From NCBI GenBank assembly GCA_964418255.1, contig CAYQKV010000001.1, positions 1-64,000 of the forward strand: a stretch of 64,000 bases of DNA, read 5' to 3'. Position numbers and translations under genes: made by a program. Source of the stretch: CAG-1782 sp964418255. GTDB taxonomy: Bacteria; Bacillota; Clostridia; Christensenellales; DTU072. This document shows positions 31,765-40,510 of this stretch, piece after piece; within the stretch, counting starts at the first letter, position 1, and every line of letters begins with the position of its first letter. The notes beneath the pieces are model-generated. The model was given only the letters and a program-made list of their open reading frames with translations, ran no database searches and had not been told where the DNA came from.

Positions 31765-32597
31765 AGTAATCCTCCGTCTTTACGTTGGATTATTTCCTCA
31801 TCGCCCGTTTTTAATTCCTTTTCGACTGACTTATCGAGATAATCGAGATATGCTTTTTGCGCGGCGACGTAATCGCGCGGATTGCCCGCGTCATATGTTT
31901 TTTCGGTTAGTTCGTAGCCGCAGACTTTACCGAGTTTCGCAAGTTTTTTTATCGCGTCGGTTAGAAAATATTCTTTACCGTGTAAAGAGATTTTTTCGAG
32001 TATTTCGAATATTTCCGGAGAAAAAATATATCTCCCGCATAAAGCTAAATTCGAAGGCGCGTTTTTTTCGGGTTTTTCCACGACGTCTGTTATTTCATAA
32101 AGTCCGGTTTTACTGATTTTGTCGTAAGAAATTATTCCGTATTTTCGACATTCTTTTCGGGGTATCGTCTTTAATCCTAAGACGCTTTTTCCCGACGTTT
32201 CAAACGCCGAAAGCATACTTAAACCCGTTGCTTTACTTTCAAATACTATTTCGTCGGGAAATATCACGAAAAAGGGTTCTTTACCTATGAACTCTTGACA
32301 ACTTTCTATCGCTTTCGCCGTTCCGCGCTCTTTGCATTGAGGCACAAAACATATTTTAATAGTTTTCAGATTAGGTTCGTTTATTTGTTTATAGGAAAGG
32401 TATTTAACCAAAAGTTCTTTCTTTTCGCTTACCACGATAAAAATTTCGCTTATTTCAGCCGCAACACATTCGTTTATCGCAAAATCAATGGCGGGAATAT
32501 TAGATATGGGAAACATTTCTTTGGGGATAAACGCCGAACAAGGCAAAAGCCGCGTTCCCTCTCCTCCTGCGGTGATTATCGCTTTTTTTACTTTCAT
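31761..32597 (-). CDS. galU: UTP-glucose-1-phosphate uridylyltransferase
   Basis: Makes UDP-glucose for polysaccharide and glycolipid synthesis (278 aa). The nucleotidyltransferase signature ITAGGEGTRLLPCSAFIPKEMFPI is clear, followed by FVPQCKERGTAKAI (family version Q.E..GLGHAV), a FPDEIV metal site and DVVEKPEKNAPSNLALCGRYI. SD GGAGGTG lies just before the ATG. It heads a unit with clpC, hpf, a TIM barrel and pgi. Another nucleotidyl-sugar specificity is possible. Confidence 0.88.
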   Translation of the reverse strand: MKVKKAIITAGGEGTRLLPCSAFIPKEMFPISNIPAIDFAINECVAAEISEIFIVVSEKKELLVKYLSYKQINEPNLKTIKICFVPQCKERGTAKAIESCQEFIGKEPFFVIFPDEIVFESKATGLSMLSAFETSGKSVLGLKTIPRKECRKYGIISYDKISKTGLYEITDVVEKPEKNAPSNLALCGRYIFSPEIFEILEKISLHGKEYFLTDAIKKLAKLGKVCGYELTEKTYDAGNPRDYVAAQKAYLDYLDKSVEKELKTGDEEIIQRKDGGLL

Positions 32598-32644
32598 TAC
32601 ACCTCCGATATGTTAAAATTCTATGCGTTAAGGCGTAGCAATAG

Positions 32645-32675
32645 AAAAAAACAACCGAATATCGGTTGTTTTTTT
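32645..32675 (-). terminator. Terminator after the tRNA-Leu pair
   Basis: AACAACCGA-TAT-TCGGTTGTT stem flanked by A7 and T7, directly after the tRNA CCA end. It is symmetric, so it could act on both strands. Confidence 0.9.
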
Positions 32676-32758
32676 GGTGTGGTCGATGAGACTTGAACTC
32701 ACACGGGTTAACCATACGCCCCTCAAACGTACGCGTCTGCCGATTCCGCCACGACCAC
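32675..32758 (-). tRNA. tRNA-Leu (GAG)
   Basis: Acceptor GTGGTCG/CGACCAC, discriminator A, encoded CCA. The anticodon arm TACGT-TTGAGGG-GCGTA reads GAG. A long variable arm is present (class II). Confidence 0.95.
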
Positions 32759-32768
32759 GGATATATAC

Positions 32769-32851
32769 TGGTGCGAGAGAAGGGACTTGAACCCATACTG
32801 TCTCCAACATGAACCTGAATCATGCGCGTCTGCCAATTCCGCCACTCTCGC
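32769..32851 (-). tRNA. tRNA-Leu (CAG)
   Basis: Acceptor GCGAGAG/CTCTCGC, discriminator A, encoded CCA. The anticodon arm CATGA-TTCAGGT-TCATG reads CAG. A long variable arm is present. Confidence 0.96.
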
Positions 32852-32863
32852 AAGCGCATAAAT

Positions 32864-32892
32864 ATATTATTACATTTAATTGCGTTTGTCAA
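32864..32892 (-). promoter_or_regulatory. Promoter of the tRNA-Leu pair
   Basis: TTGACA, 17 bases, TAATAT, 12 bases before the mature tRNA-Leu(CAG). Confidence 0.8.
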
Positions 32893-32925
32893 ATGTTTTT
32901 TTCGATAAAAACATATTTATTGCGA

Positions 32926-33867
32926 TTACTTGTTGACTACGTTTATGGGGTTGCCGCCTATATAGGCTTTTATATTGTCCGAGGTGATTTTTATAAGACG
33001 GTTTCTTGCTTCGGTAGTCGCCCAGGCTATGTGCGGCGTAATCAGACAGTTTTCGTGAGCAAAAAGCGGATTGTCTCTTTCGGGCGGCTCTTTGCACGAT
33101 ACGTCGGCGGCATAGTAAGCGATTTTACCGCTTTCCAGTCCGCGTTGCACCGCTTTTTCGTCTACTATTTCCCCTCTTGCCGTATTTATAACGATGACTC
33201 CCTCTTTCATTATTTTTATCGTTTCGTCGTTTATAAGGTTTCTGCTGTTTGCGTTAAGTGGACAATGTATGCTTATAATGTCCGATTGAGAGAAAACCGT
33301 CTCTTTATCCGTAGTTTCCGGCTTTGGTGTGCGAGAGTATATCAATACATTCATTCCGAATGCCTTTGCGACCGAAGCGACTTTTTTCCCTATCGCTCCG
33401 TAGCCTATTATTCCGAGAGTTTTACCGCTTAATTCAAACGTATTTTTAAGGTATAGGCAAAAATCGGGCGCCGTCGCCCATTTTCCGTTTTTTACGGCGT
33501 TAATGTGATTGTCTATCCCGCAGGCGATATTGAGAATGAGCGCAAACGTATGTTGAACTACGCTGTCGGTACTGTAAGACGGAACGTTTGAAACAATGAT
33601 ACCCTTTTCTTTAGCGTAATCTATATCGATAATGTTATAACCCGTGGCAAGTACGGAGATGAACTTTATAGACGGACATCTATCGATAATTTCTTTGTCG
33701 ATTTTGACTTTGTTCGTAATTACGATTTCCGCGTCTCCTATTCTTTCTGCGGCAAGAGTATACGGAGTGCGCGGATATTCTTCGACGGTTCCGAATTTTT
33801 TAATGACCTCGAAATCGAGGTCGTTTTGCGTAGCGCAAGCGCTGTCTAAAATAACGATTTTTTTCAT
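32926..33867 (-). CDS. D-2-hydroxyacid dehydrogenase (glycerate dehydrogenase-like)
   Basis: NAD(P)-dependent oxidoreductase (313 aa). Substrate domain at both ends; Rossmann motif LGIIGYGAIGKKVASVAKAF; catalytic Arg in VINTARGEIVDEKAV, Glu in DVSCKEPPERDNPL and His in LITPHIAWATTEARNRL. The last two segments are the form seen in hydroxypyruvate/glycerate dehydrogenases, so reduction of hydroxypyruvate or a similar 2-ketoacid is likely; D-lactate or 3-phosphoglycerate use is less likely. The ATG lacks an SD and lies 6 bases after a -10-like box. It is a single-gene unit. Confidence 0.9.
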   Translation of the reverse strand: MKKIVILDSACATQNDLDFEVIKKFGTVEEYPRTPYTLAAERIGDAEIVITNKVKIDKEIIDRCPSIKFISVLATGYNIIDIDYAKEKGIIVSNVPSYSTDSVVQHTFALILNIACGIDNHINAVKNGKWATAPDFCLYLKNTFELSGKTLGIIGYGAIGKKVASVAKAFGMNVLIYSRTPKPETTDKETVFSQSDIISIHCPLNANSRNLINDETIKIMKEGVIVINTARGEIVDEKAVQRGLESGKIAYYAADVSCKEPPERDNPLFAHENCLITPHIAWATTEARNRLIKITSDNIKAYIGGNPINVVNK

Positions 33868-33873
33868 ACTTAA

Positions 33874-33902
33874 ATATTATCACTAAGGACAAAAATATGC
33901 AA
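33874..33902 (-). promoter_or_regulatory. Candidate promoter with predicted leaderless start
   Basis: TTGCAT, 17 bases, TAATAT, then 6 bases and the ATG of the dehydrogenase, with no SD. The -35 is weak (three matches). Confidence 0.55.
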
Positions 33903-33936
33903 TCGTTATACGCTTCAAAACTAAGAATGAAAATAT

Positions 33937-33965
33937 TTGCAATTTATGTCGGTATAAGGTATAAT
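33937..33965 (+). promoter_or_regulatory. Promoter of degV
   Basis: TTGCAA, 17 bases, TATAAT, about 34 bases before the degV ATG, which has SD AAGGAG. Confidence 0.75.
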
Positions 33966-33999
33966 ATTTTTTGAATAATATACTATTAAGGAGAAAAAG

Positions 34000-34872
34000 A
34001 TGTCTGTTATTTTTATAGATACCGATTCTGAGTTGCCTTTCGAGAAAGCAAAGGAACTTAATCTCGACGAAAAATTTATTATTAAAATGCCGTATACTAT
34101 ATGCGAAAAGGAAACTTTTTACGATTTGGGCGCAACATATGACGCTAAGGAGTTCTTTTCTCTTGTTCGCGAAGGCAATATGCCGATAACGAGCGGATTA
34201 AACGTAGAAATATATAAAGAATATTTCGAACCGTTTTTTGCCGCGGGAGAAGATATACTTTACGTCAGTTTTTCCGAAGAACTCAGCGGAACTTTCAAGT
34301 ATCACGATATAGCGATAAAAGAACTTACGGAAAAATATCCCGACGCAAAATACCGTCGTTTCGATACGAGAGGCATCAGCCTTGCCGCGGGTCTTCCCTG
34401 TTACTTTGCCGTAAAAATGCACAACGAAGGAAAATCCAACGACGAAATAGTGGAATTTCTTACGGACTTTTGTCCTAAGGTTTGCGCGTCGTTTTCTCCC
34501 AACGACCTGTTCTATCTGAAAAAAGGCGGTCGCCTCAGCGCGGCGCAGGCGACGCTTGGGCAACTTCTTCACGTTAAACCCATAGTTCGTATTAACGACG
34601 AAGGCAAACTTTACACCGCGGCGAAAATCAACGGAAGAAACAAAGCGATAAACACCATTGTCGACGAAGTCGTATCGCGCGTAAAAGACGTAGACAAATA
34701 CCCTATCGTAGTTCTTAACGGAGATTGTCGCGCGGACGCCGACAAACTTGTCAGAAAAATCAAAGAAAGACTTCCCGAAGCGGAAATATGGGATTATTAT
34801 ATCGGACCCGTTATCGGAACGCACTGCGGACCCGATACCATCGCTTGCGTTTACGTATCCGACGCAAGATAA
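34000..34872 (+). CDS. DegV family fatty-acid-binding protein
   Basis: DegV/EDD-fold protein (290 aa) that holds a fatty acid for the FakA/FakB phosphorylation route. Family elements: FIDTDSELPFEKAKELN, the MPITSGLNVEIYKEYFEP hinge, LYVSFSEELSGTFK, FDTRGISLAAGLPCYFAVKM, PNDLFYLKKGGRLSAAQATLG and the C-terminal HCGPDTIACVY. No fakA gene is in the window. SD AAGGAG lies 6 bases before the ATG; the gene is monocistronic between a promoter and a terminator. Confidence 0.92.
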   Translation: MSVIFIDTDSELPFEKAKELNLDEKFIIKMPYTICEKETFYDLGATYDAKEFFSLVREGNMPITSGLNVEIYKEYFEPFFAAGEDILYVSFSEELSGTFKYHDIAIKELTEKYPDAKYRRFDTRGISLAAGLPCYFAVKMHNEGKSNDEIVEFLTDFCPKVCASFSPNDLFYLKKGGRLSAAQATLGQLLHVKPIVRINDEGKLYTAAKINGRNKAINTIVDEVVSRVKDVDKYPIVVLNGDCRADADKLVRKIKERLPEAEIWDYYIGPVIGTHCGPDTIACVYVSDAR

Positions 34873-34896
34873 AAATTATTTTATTAAATTTATATA

Positions 34897-34923
34897 AAAG
34901 CCCGATTTTCAGTCGGGCTTTTT
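34897..34923. terminator. Terminator shared by degV and dinB
   Basis: AAAAGCCCGA-TTTTCAG-TCGGGCTTTT, with T after the stem on the plus strand and A-rich sequence on the other side. It overlaps the last codons and stop of convergent dinB. Confidence 0.88.
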
Positions 34924-36126
34924 ATCTACCTTTTCATATTCTCGAACAAACGTATCGTCAAGTTCGATTGCTTTTTTCAAAATCGAATAACCGTATTTCC
35001 CTCTTATTCCGTCAAGTTTTTTATTTATGACCGAATGTCGTTCTTCATCTGTCATAAAAAAACAGTCCTGAGTCAGAATTTTTTCGGGAGAAAGTCCGTA
35101 AACGCCTACCGTTATCGTTCTGATAGGATTATCCTCCGATACGGAAAAACCGCTTAGTAAGCCTTTTATCGCTGTTTTTGCGATAATACCCGCGTCGGCG
35201 GTAGCCGAAGGGAGTTTGGTTTGTTTCGAGACCGAACGAAAATCGCTGTTTTTAACGTTAACTGAAACTCCCGACGCAAGCAAACCGTGTTTGCGCATAC
35301 GGAAAGCAACCATTTCGGATAATGAATAAACCACGCTTCTTGCCGAGCGCTCGGAAATTATATCTTCGCTACAAGTCGTTCCGTTGGAAATGCTGTCCGG
35401 AATATGCTCAGAGTAATATTCTTCTACTCTCTCACCGTCCGTTCCGTTTGCATATTCGTGCATTTTTTGACCTGATTTGCCGAAACTTTCGATAAGAATG
35501 TCTAACGGCGCGTTTGCTAAATCCCCTATTGTCTTGATTTTTAGGGACATAAGTTTACTTTTTGCAGCGTCGCCGATATAAATCATCTCCGATACGGGAA
35601 GTTTCCACGCTACTTTTTTGAAATTATTTTCATCGATAACTGTTACCGCGTCCGGTTTTTTTAAGTCGCTTCCGAGTTTGGCGAAAGTTTTTGTAAACGA
35701 TACCCCAACGGATACGGTAATGCCGAGTTCTTTTTTTACGGTTTCACGAATCGAATCGGCGATTTTTATAGGTTCACCGAAAAGTTTTTCACTACCCGTT
35801 ACGTCAAGCCAACATTCGTCCATTCCGAATTTTTCGACAAGCGGAGTGTATCGTTTGTATATTTCGAAAAGTTTATCGGAGAAAAAAGCGTATTGCTTAA
35901 AATCAGGCGGAAGGCATATTAAATTTTTGCAAAGTTTTTTTGCTTCGGCAATGGTTTGAGTAGTTTTTATACCCATTTTCTTTGCTTCGTTGCTTTTTGC
36001 AAGCACAATTCCGTGCCTTTTTTCGGGGTCTCCGCAAATAATCAAAGGTTTACCTTCGAGGTTCGGATTATTTTTAATCGCGACCGAAGCGAAAAAGTTA
36101 TTTGCGTCGACGTGTAAAACTTTCAT
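34909..36126 (-). CDS. dinB: DNA polymerase IV (Y family)
   Basis: Translesion polymerase (405 aa). Palm motifs: VLHVDANNFFASV at the N-terminus with an aromatic steric gate, and DECWLDVTGSEKLFG (catalytic Asp-Glu). A helix-hairpin-helix thumb region (IGDLANAPLDIL) and little-finger domain follow. The pentapeptide QDCFF near residue 350 sits where the beta-clamp motif QLSLF is in relatives. Its start overlaps the coaE stop (TAATG); it is last in the polA-coaE-dinB group. Confidence 0.93.
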   Translation of the reverse strand: MKVLHVDANNFFASVAIKNNPNLEGKPLIICGDPEKRHGIVLAKSNEAKKMGIKTTQTIAEAKKLCKNLICLPPDFKQYAFFSDKLFEIYKRYTPLVEKFGMDECWLDVTGSEKLFGEPIKIADSIRETVKKELGITVSVGVSFTKTFAKLGSDLKKPDAVTVIDENNFKKVAWKLPVSEMIYIGDAAKSKLMSLKIKTIGDLANAPLDILIESFGKSGQKMHEYANGTDGERVEEYYSEHIPDSISNGTTCSEDIISERSARSVVYSLSEMVAFRMRKHGLLASGVSVNVKNSDFRSVSKQTKLPSATADAGIIAKTAIKGLLSGFSVSEDNPIRTITVGVYGLSPEKILTQDCFFMTDEERHSVINKKLDGIRGKYGYSILKKAIELDDTFVREYEKVDKKPD

Positions 36127-36698
36127 TATTCTATAAGTGAAAGAACGGTTTTTTCCAACGTAAGCACGTCTCCGTCATTAGGTATTATTACCGTTTTATC
36201 TCCGAAATCGTAGTCGTTTTTTTGCGCGTTTATTATCGCTGCGGCAAAATCCACGTTTACATTGTCGCGCATAGTCACCCTTTGACAACGCACGTCGTAA
36301 TTACTTGTAATCACCCATATTTTATCAAATAATGCGGCATAGTCTGTTTCGTTAAGTATCGGAACTTCTATAAAGACGCGTTCGCACTCGGATGCTCTCA
36401 CTTCTTCGAGCATTTTTTCTTTAATTTTTGCGTGCGCGTATCTATCCAACGCTTTTCGCTTTTCGGCAGAATACGCGACGTATTCTTTAAGTATTTTTTT
36501 ATTTAGTTTCCCGTTGCAGAACGCGTCTGGGAATATCGCTTTAAGTCCGCTTAAATAATCTTCGGAAAGAAGTAATTCGGCGTTTATTTTGTCGCAACTG
36601 ATACACTTTTCACCGTGTTTTATCAATATGTTGCATACTTCCGATTTGCCCGAACCTATTCCGCCCGTTATTGCGATTAAGATTTTATTTCGATTCAT
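36126..36698 (-). CDS. coaE: Dephospho-CoA kinase
   Basis: Last step of coenzyme A synthesis (190 aa). P-loop ITGGIGSGKSEVC near the N-terminus, CISCDKINAELL, the ERVFIEVPILNETDYAALFDKIWVI lid/core segment and the RMTMRDN-like CQRVTMRDN motif. It overlaps the end of polA by 14 bases; polA-coaE pairing is common. Confidence 0.94.
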   Translation of the reverse strand: MNRNKILIAITGGIGSGKSEVCNILIKHGEKCISCDKINAELLLSEDYLSGLKAIFPDAFCNGKLNKKILKEYVAYSAEKRKALDRYAHAKIKEKMLEEVRASECERVFIEVPILNETDYAALFDKIWVITSNYDVRCQRVTMRDNVNVDFAAAIINAQKNDYDFGDKTVIIPNDGDVLTLEKTVLSLIE

Positions 36699-39366
36699 AC
36701 CAGTTTTTCCCCGACGCGACGTTTACCGTAAGCGGAACGCGTAGCTCTGCCGCGGTCTCCATTCCGTTTTTCAATATTTCCGCAACTTCGTCTTTTTCCT
36801 CAATCGGCGCGTCTACAATCAACTCGTCGTGCACTTGCAATATCAGTTTTGCTTTGAGATTTCTGCGTTTTATTTCGCGGTACACTTTAAGCATTGAAAT
36901 TTTGATTATATCGCTTGCCGTGCCTTGAAGAGGCATATTCATTGCCGCGCGTTCGCCGAAGGCTCTTATGCTGTGTTTTGGACTTGACAATTCAAGGAAA
37001 TATCTTATCCTGCCGAACATAGTCGTAAGATATCCTTGTTTTTTTGCGGTTTCCACGTTGCTGTCCATATACTCTTTTATCTTCGGATACGTAGCGAAAT
37101 ATTGCTCTATAAACGTTTTCGCCTGATAACGGCTTACTCCCGCGTTTTTCGATAATCCGAACCCGCTTATTCCGTATATTATTCCGAAATTTACGGCTTT
37201 TGCGGAAGAACGCATTTCTGGCGTGACGTCTTCGAGAGGTACGTTAAAAATTTTGCTTGCCGTCAAAGCGTGTATATCGCCGTTTTCTCTATACGCTTCT
37301 ATTAGTTTCGGTTCTTCGGAAAAATGTGCAAGCAACCTTAGTTCTATCTGTGAATAATCTGCGGTCACAAGCACACATTCCGGGCTAGGAACGAACATTT
37401 TTCTGATTTCTCTGCCCTCGCTTCTTCTTACGGGAATGTTTTGTAAGTTCGGTTCTGTCGACGAAAGCCTTCCCGTCGCGGTAACGCACTGATTAAAGCA
37501 CGTATGGACTTTTCCCGAAATCGGGTTCATCACGGCTTTCATTCCTTCGATATAAGTCGATTTCAGTTTGGAAAGTTCTCTGTATCTTAATATCGCGGCA
37601 ACGATAGGATGGTCAAGCTCTTCGAGCGTCGCCGCGTCCACGGAATATCCTGTTTTTGTTTTCTTAGCGTGTTTTAGACCGAGTTTTTCGAACAGGATGT
37701 GCGCAAGCTGCTTTGTGGAATTGACGTTGAACATTTCTCCCGCAATCTCGTAAATTTTCTGCAATAATTCGTTAATTTCCACGGTGTATTTTGCATTTAA
37801 TTCTTCGAGTATATCGTTATTTATGCGGAAGCCCGTTTTCTCCATTTCATATAAAACTTCTATTAGCGGCAATTCGATTTCGTAATATAGTTTGTCAAGC
37901 GATTTTTCGTAAAGTTTTTCTTTCAACAAACCGTAAAGTTCAAGCAGCGCCGCGCTTTCGTTTTCCGCGGCAAAGAAATAATCATCGAGCAGTTGCTCGG
38001 GCGATTTAATCGTTTTAGTGTTATTTATCAAATACGCCATAAGCATAACGTCTTCGTACGGCGCGGTTAAATTCACTCCGCAATTACCGAGAATGTGCAT
38101 AACTTTTTTTGCGTCGAAAAATACTTTAGTATATCTTTCCGAGAATAACGGTTCGAGAATTTCCGTCGCCCGCTCCTCTGTTATGCCGTCTCCGAAAAAA
38201 TTATCGGCAATAATCGCTTCGTATGTCTTTTTTTCCGTAGAAAAAACGGTTTTGTCGGGCATAAATTCGATAAATACAGTCGCGCCCTCGCTTATTTCGC
38301 TCACGGCATTTATAAGTTCTGTTTCCTCTTTTATCGTTATGATTTGCGTTTTTACCTTTCTTATTTTCGATTTTCCCTGCGCAACTTCGTCCGAAAATTT
38401 TTCGATATTATTTTCCTGTTTTTCATCGTGTCTTTCTGTTTCTTTATCTTTGGACGCAAAATCGCCGTCGATAGATTTTTTTCCTGTCAAAGAGTTAGAT
38501 TCAGAAGAAAAAATATCCATTTTTTCAAGCAGTTTCTTGAATTGCAGATATTGCATATATTCTTTTGCTTCGACCGATATTGAATATGAATATTCTATTT
38601 CTTCGATTTTACACTCTATTTCCGCGTTGACGTCAATTGTTGCAAGGCGTTCGCTAAGGTATACGCTTTCTTTATTGTCGATAAGTTTTTGTTGTAATTT
38701 ACCTTTTATTTCTTCGATATGCCGATATACTCCGTCCACTGTTTCATATTGTGATAAAAGGTCTTTTGCTGTTTTTTCTCCTACGCCGGGACATCCCGGA
38801 ATGTTGTCGCTCGAATCTCCTGCAAACGCTTTATATTCGATAATCTGAAAAGGAGTAAATCCCTCTTCTTTCAATGCTTTCGGCGTGTATTTTTTCACTT
38901 CCGATATCCCGCGTTTCGTTAAAATAACCGTCGTCGTATCGTCTACAAGTTGCAGGCAGTCTCTGTCTCCCGAAACTATAATTGTGGGGAATTCAAAACG
39001 CTTTGCAAGCGTGCCGAGTATATCGTCCGCTTCGTATCCTTCCTTAAACAGAATTTTTATTCCGAGTTTGGTGAGAAGTTCCTGCAAAATCGGTATCTGC
39101 ACGGCAAGTTCTTCCGCCATAGGCTTTCTCGTCCCTTTGTACTTATCGTAAATTGCGTGCCGAAAAGTTTTCGCCCGACAATCGAAAACAGCGCATATAT
39201 GCGTAGGCTTTTCTTCTGTTATCAGTTTGATAAGCATCGTCATATAGCCGTATACCGCGTTTGTATATAAGCCGTCGCTGTTTGTAAGCGGAGGAAGCGC
39301 GTGGAACGCCCTGTTGATTAAGCTGTTAGAATCAAGCAGTAAGATTTTTATATCGTTATTATTCAT
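36685..39366 (-). CDS. polA: DNA polymerase I
   Basis: Gap-filling and Okazaki-processing polymerase (893 aa). N-terminal 5' nuclease (about 1-290) with LLLDSNSLINRAFHALP, VFDCRAKTFRH, GYEADDILGTLA and FAGDSSDNIPGCPGVG. The middle 3'-5' exonuclease-like domain lacks the acidic DxE motif (FIEFM at the expected place), so proofreading is probably absent, as in Bacillus and Thermus enzymes. Polymerase motifs A (DYSQIELRLLAHFS), B (RSSAKAVNFGIIYG) and C (QVHDELIV) are intact. The start overlaps the upstream IIC gene's end. Confidence 0.97.
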   Translation of the reverse strand: MNNNDIKILLLDSNSLINRAFHALPPLTNSDGLYTNAVYGYMTMLIKLITEEKPTHICAVFDCRAKTFRHAIYDKYKGTRKPMAEELAVQIPILQELLTKLGIKILFKEGYEADDILGTLAKRFEFPTIIVSGDRDCLQLVDDTTTVILTKRGISEVKKYTPKALKEEGFTPFQIIEYKAFAGDSSDNIPGCPGVGEKTAKDLLSQYETVDGVYRHIEEIKGKLQQKLIDNKESVYLSERLATIDVNAEIECKIEEIEYSYSISVEAKEYMQYLQFKKLLEKMDIFSSESNSLTGKKSIDGDFASKDKETERHDEKQENNIEKFSDEVAQGKSKIRKVKTQIITIKEETELINAVSEISEGATVFIEFMPDKTVFSTEKKTYEAIIADNFFGDGITEERATEILEPLFSERYTKVFFDAKKVMHILGNCGVNLTAPYEDVMLMAYLINNTKTIKSPEQLLDDYFFAAENESAALLELYGLLKEKLYEKSLDKLYYEIELPLIEVLYEMEKTGFRINNDILEELNAKYTVEINELLQKIYEIAGEMFNVNSTKQLAHILFEKLGLKHAKKTKTGYSVDAATLEELDHPIVAAILRYRELSKLKSTYIEGMKAVMNPISGKVHTCFNQCVTATGRLSSTEPNLQNIPVRRSEGREIRKMFVPSPECVLVTADYSQIELRLLAHFSEEPKLIEAYRENGDIHALTASKIFNVPLEDVTPEMRSSAKAVNFGIIYGISGFGLSKNAGVSRYQAKTFIEQYFATYPKIKEYMDSNVETAKKQGYLTTMFGRIRYFLELSSPKHSIRAFGERAAMNMPLQGTASDIIKISMLKVYREIKRRNLKAKLILQVHDELIVDAPIEEKDEVAEILKNGMETAAELRVPLTVNVASGKNWYESK

Positions 39367-40510
39367 CGAGTTTCATATCTCCGAATTTTATCCAAGATTT
39401 TTTTCTCATAAATTCGCTTACGGCAAAGCAAATTACCGCAGGCAGAACGAACAGGCAAAGGGTAACGCCCAAACCTATTCTCCAACCCTCTACGCCAGCG
39501 TTCATACTTGTAGAAATGGTGCTGATAACGCCTACAAGTCCGCTGGTTCCCATTCCGCCGCCAGTTTCGTCGCAAAGCAATCCGAATGCTACGGCTACGG
39601 GTCCGACTATCGCGCTCGCTATGATTTCGGGTATCATTATTATCGGTTTACGCATTATGTTGGGAATTTGAAGCATACTTGTTCCCAGCCCTTGCGAAAT
39701 AAGACCGCTTACTTTGTTTTCACGAAAACTCGAAACGGCAAAACCGACCATATGCGCGGAACAACCGGCAACCGCCGCTCCTCCCGCTACAAGAAGCGCG
39801 TAAGGTATGGAACCGTCGGCAAGTCTCATTGCGCCGACAATGGCAACCCATATCGCCGCGCTCGAAGTAGGCATAGTGAGAAGTATTCCCATTACGACGG
39901 AAACGAGTATCGCCATAAGATATTTTGCTACTTCGCTTAGAAGTATGATTTTTTCAATCAATACTCCGATATAATACACGAGTTTTACAAACGGCCACGC
40001 AATGAAAATCGCAACCATAGTTATTACCATTACGCCTAACGGAACAAGAATAATATCGAGTTTTGTTTTACCCGCGTAAAGCGAGGAAATTTCGATAGCC
40101 GTCAACGCAACGACATATGCGCCTATGGGGTTTCCGGGCGCGCCGAAAGCAATTTTGAAATCCGAATTGAAGATTGCAAAAGCACCTGTGGAAGAAACGG
40201 CAAATGCCCCGATAAAACCCGCTACCGCCGCAGAAAACATAACGAGCGGAGATTTAACTTTAAGTTTTACGGCAATTCCGACGCCTATTCCCGCGCCCAT
40301 AAGCATTTTCGCGGCGCCGGCAATGTTTATTATCCACGCGCCCGCAAGGTTGCCGCCGTTTATTTTGTTTATCCAGGTGCCTATCGTACCGAGAATTGTT
40401 CCCGCTATAAGCGTGCAAAAAAGCCCGAGAGCCATTCCGCTGAATGCGTCGATGAACCATCGTGAACATAGCTTCTTCGTTACGTCGATAACCTTTTTCT
40501 TATCTGCCAT
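39359..40510 (-). CDS. PTS EIIC-like membrane protein (PfoR family)
   Basis: 383-aa polytopic membrane protein with about nine hydrophobic segments, Gly/Ala-rich, of the PTS_EIIC_2 family that includes Clostridium perfringens PfoR. Recognisable stretches: WFIDAFSGMALGLFCTLIAGT, GAPGNPIGAYVVAL, LTMPTSSAAIWVAI, SAHMVGFAVSSFREN and DETGGGMGTSGLVGVI. No IIA/IIB domain is attached or nearby, so sugar phosphotransfer is doubtful. SD GGAGG lies 6 bases before the ATG; it overlaps the patatin gene by 11 bases and polA by 8. Confidence 0.85.
   Translation of the reverse strand: MADKKKVIDVTKKLCSRWFIDAFSGMALGLFCTLIAGTILGTIGTWINKINGGNLAGAWIINIAGAAKMLMGAGIGVGIAVKLKVKSPLVMFSAAVAGFIGAFAVSSTGAFAIFNSDFKIAFGAPGNPIGAYVVALTAIEISSLYAGKTKLDIILVPLGVMVITMVAIFIAWPFVKLVYYIGVLIEKIILLSEVAKYLMAILVSVVMGILLTMPTSSAAIWVAIVGAMRLADGSIPYALLVAGGAAVAGCSAHMVGFAVSSFRENKVSGLISQGLGTSMLQIPNIMRKPIIMIPEIIASAIVGPVAVAFGLLCDETGGGMGTSGLVGVISTISTSMNAGVEGWRIGLGVTLCLFVLPAVICFAVSEFMRKKSWIKFGDMKLDE

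Noticed and set aside
38018..38848. 276-codon plus-strand frame, very rich in Ser and Phe
   Set aside because: Antisense to polA; composition is what reverse reading of the AT-rich coding strand gives.
36685..39366. Damaged polA because the proofreading motif is missing
   Set aside because: Loss of the 3'-5' exonuclease residues is normal in Gram-positive and Thermus Pol I; all polymerase and 5' nuclease motifs are intact.
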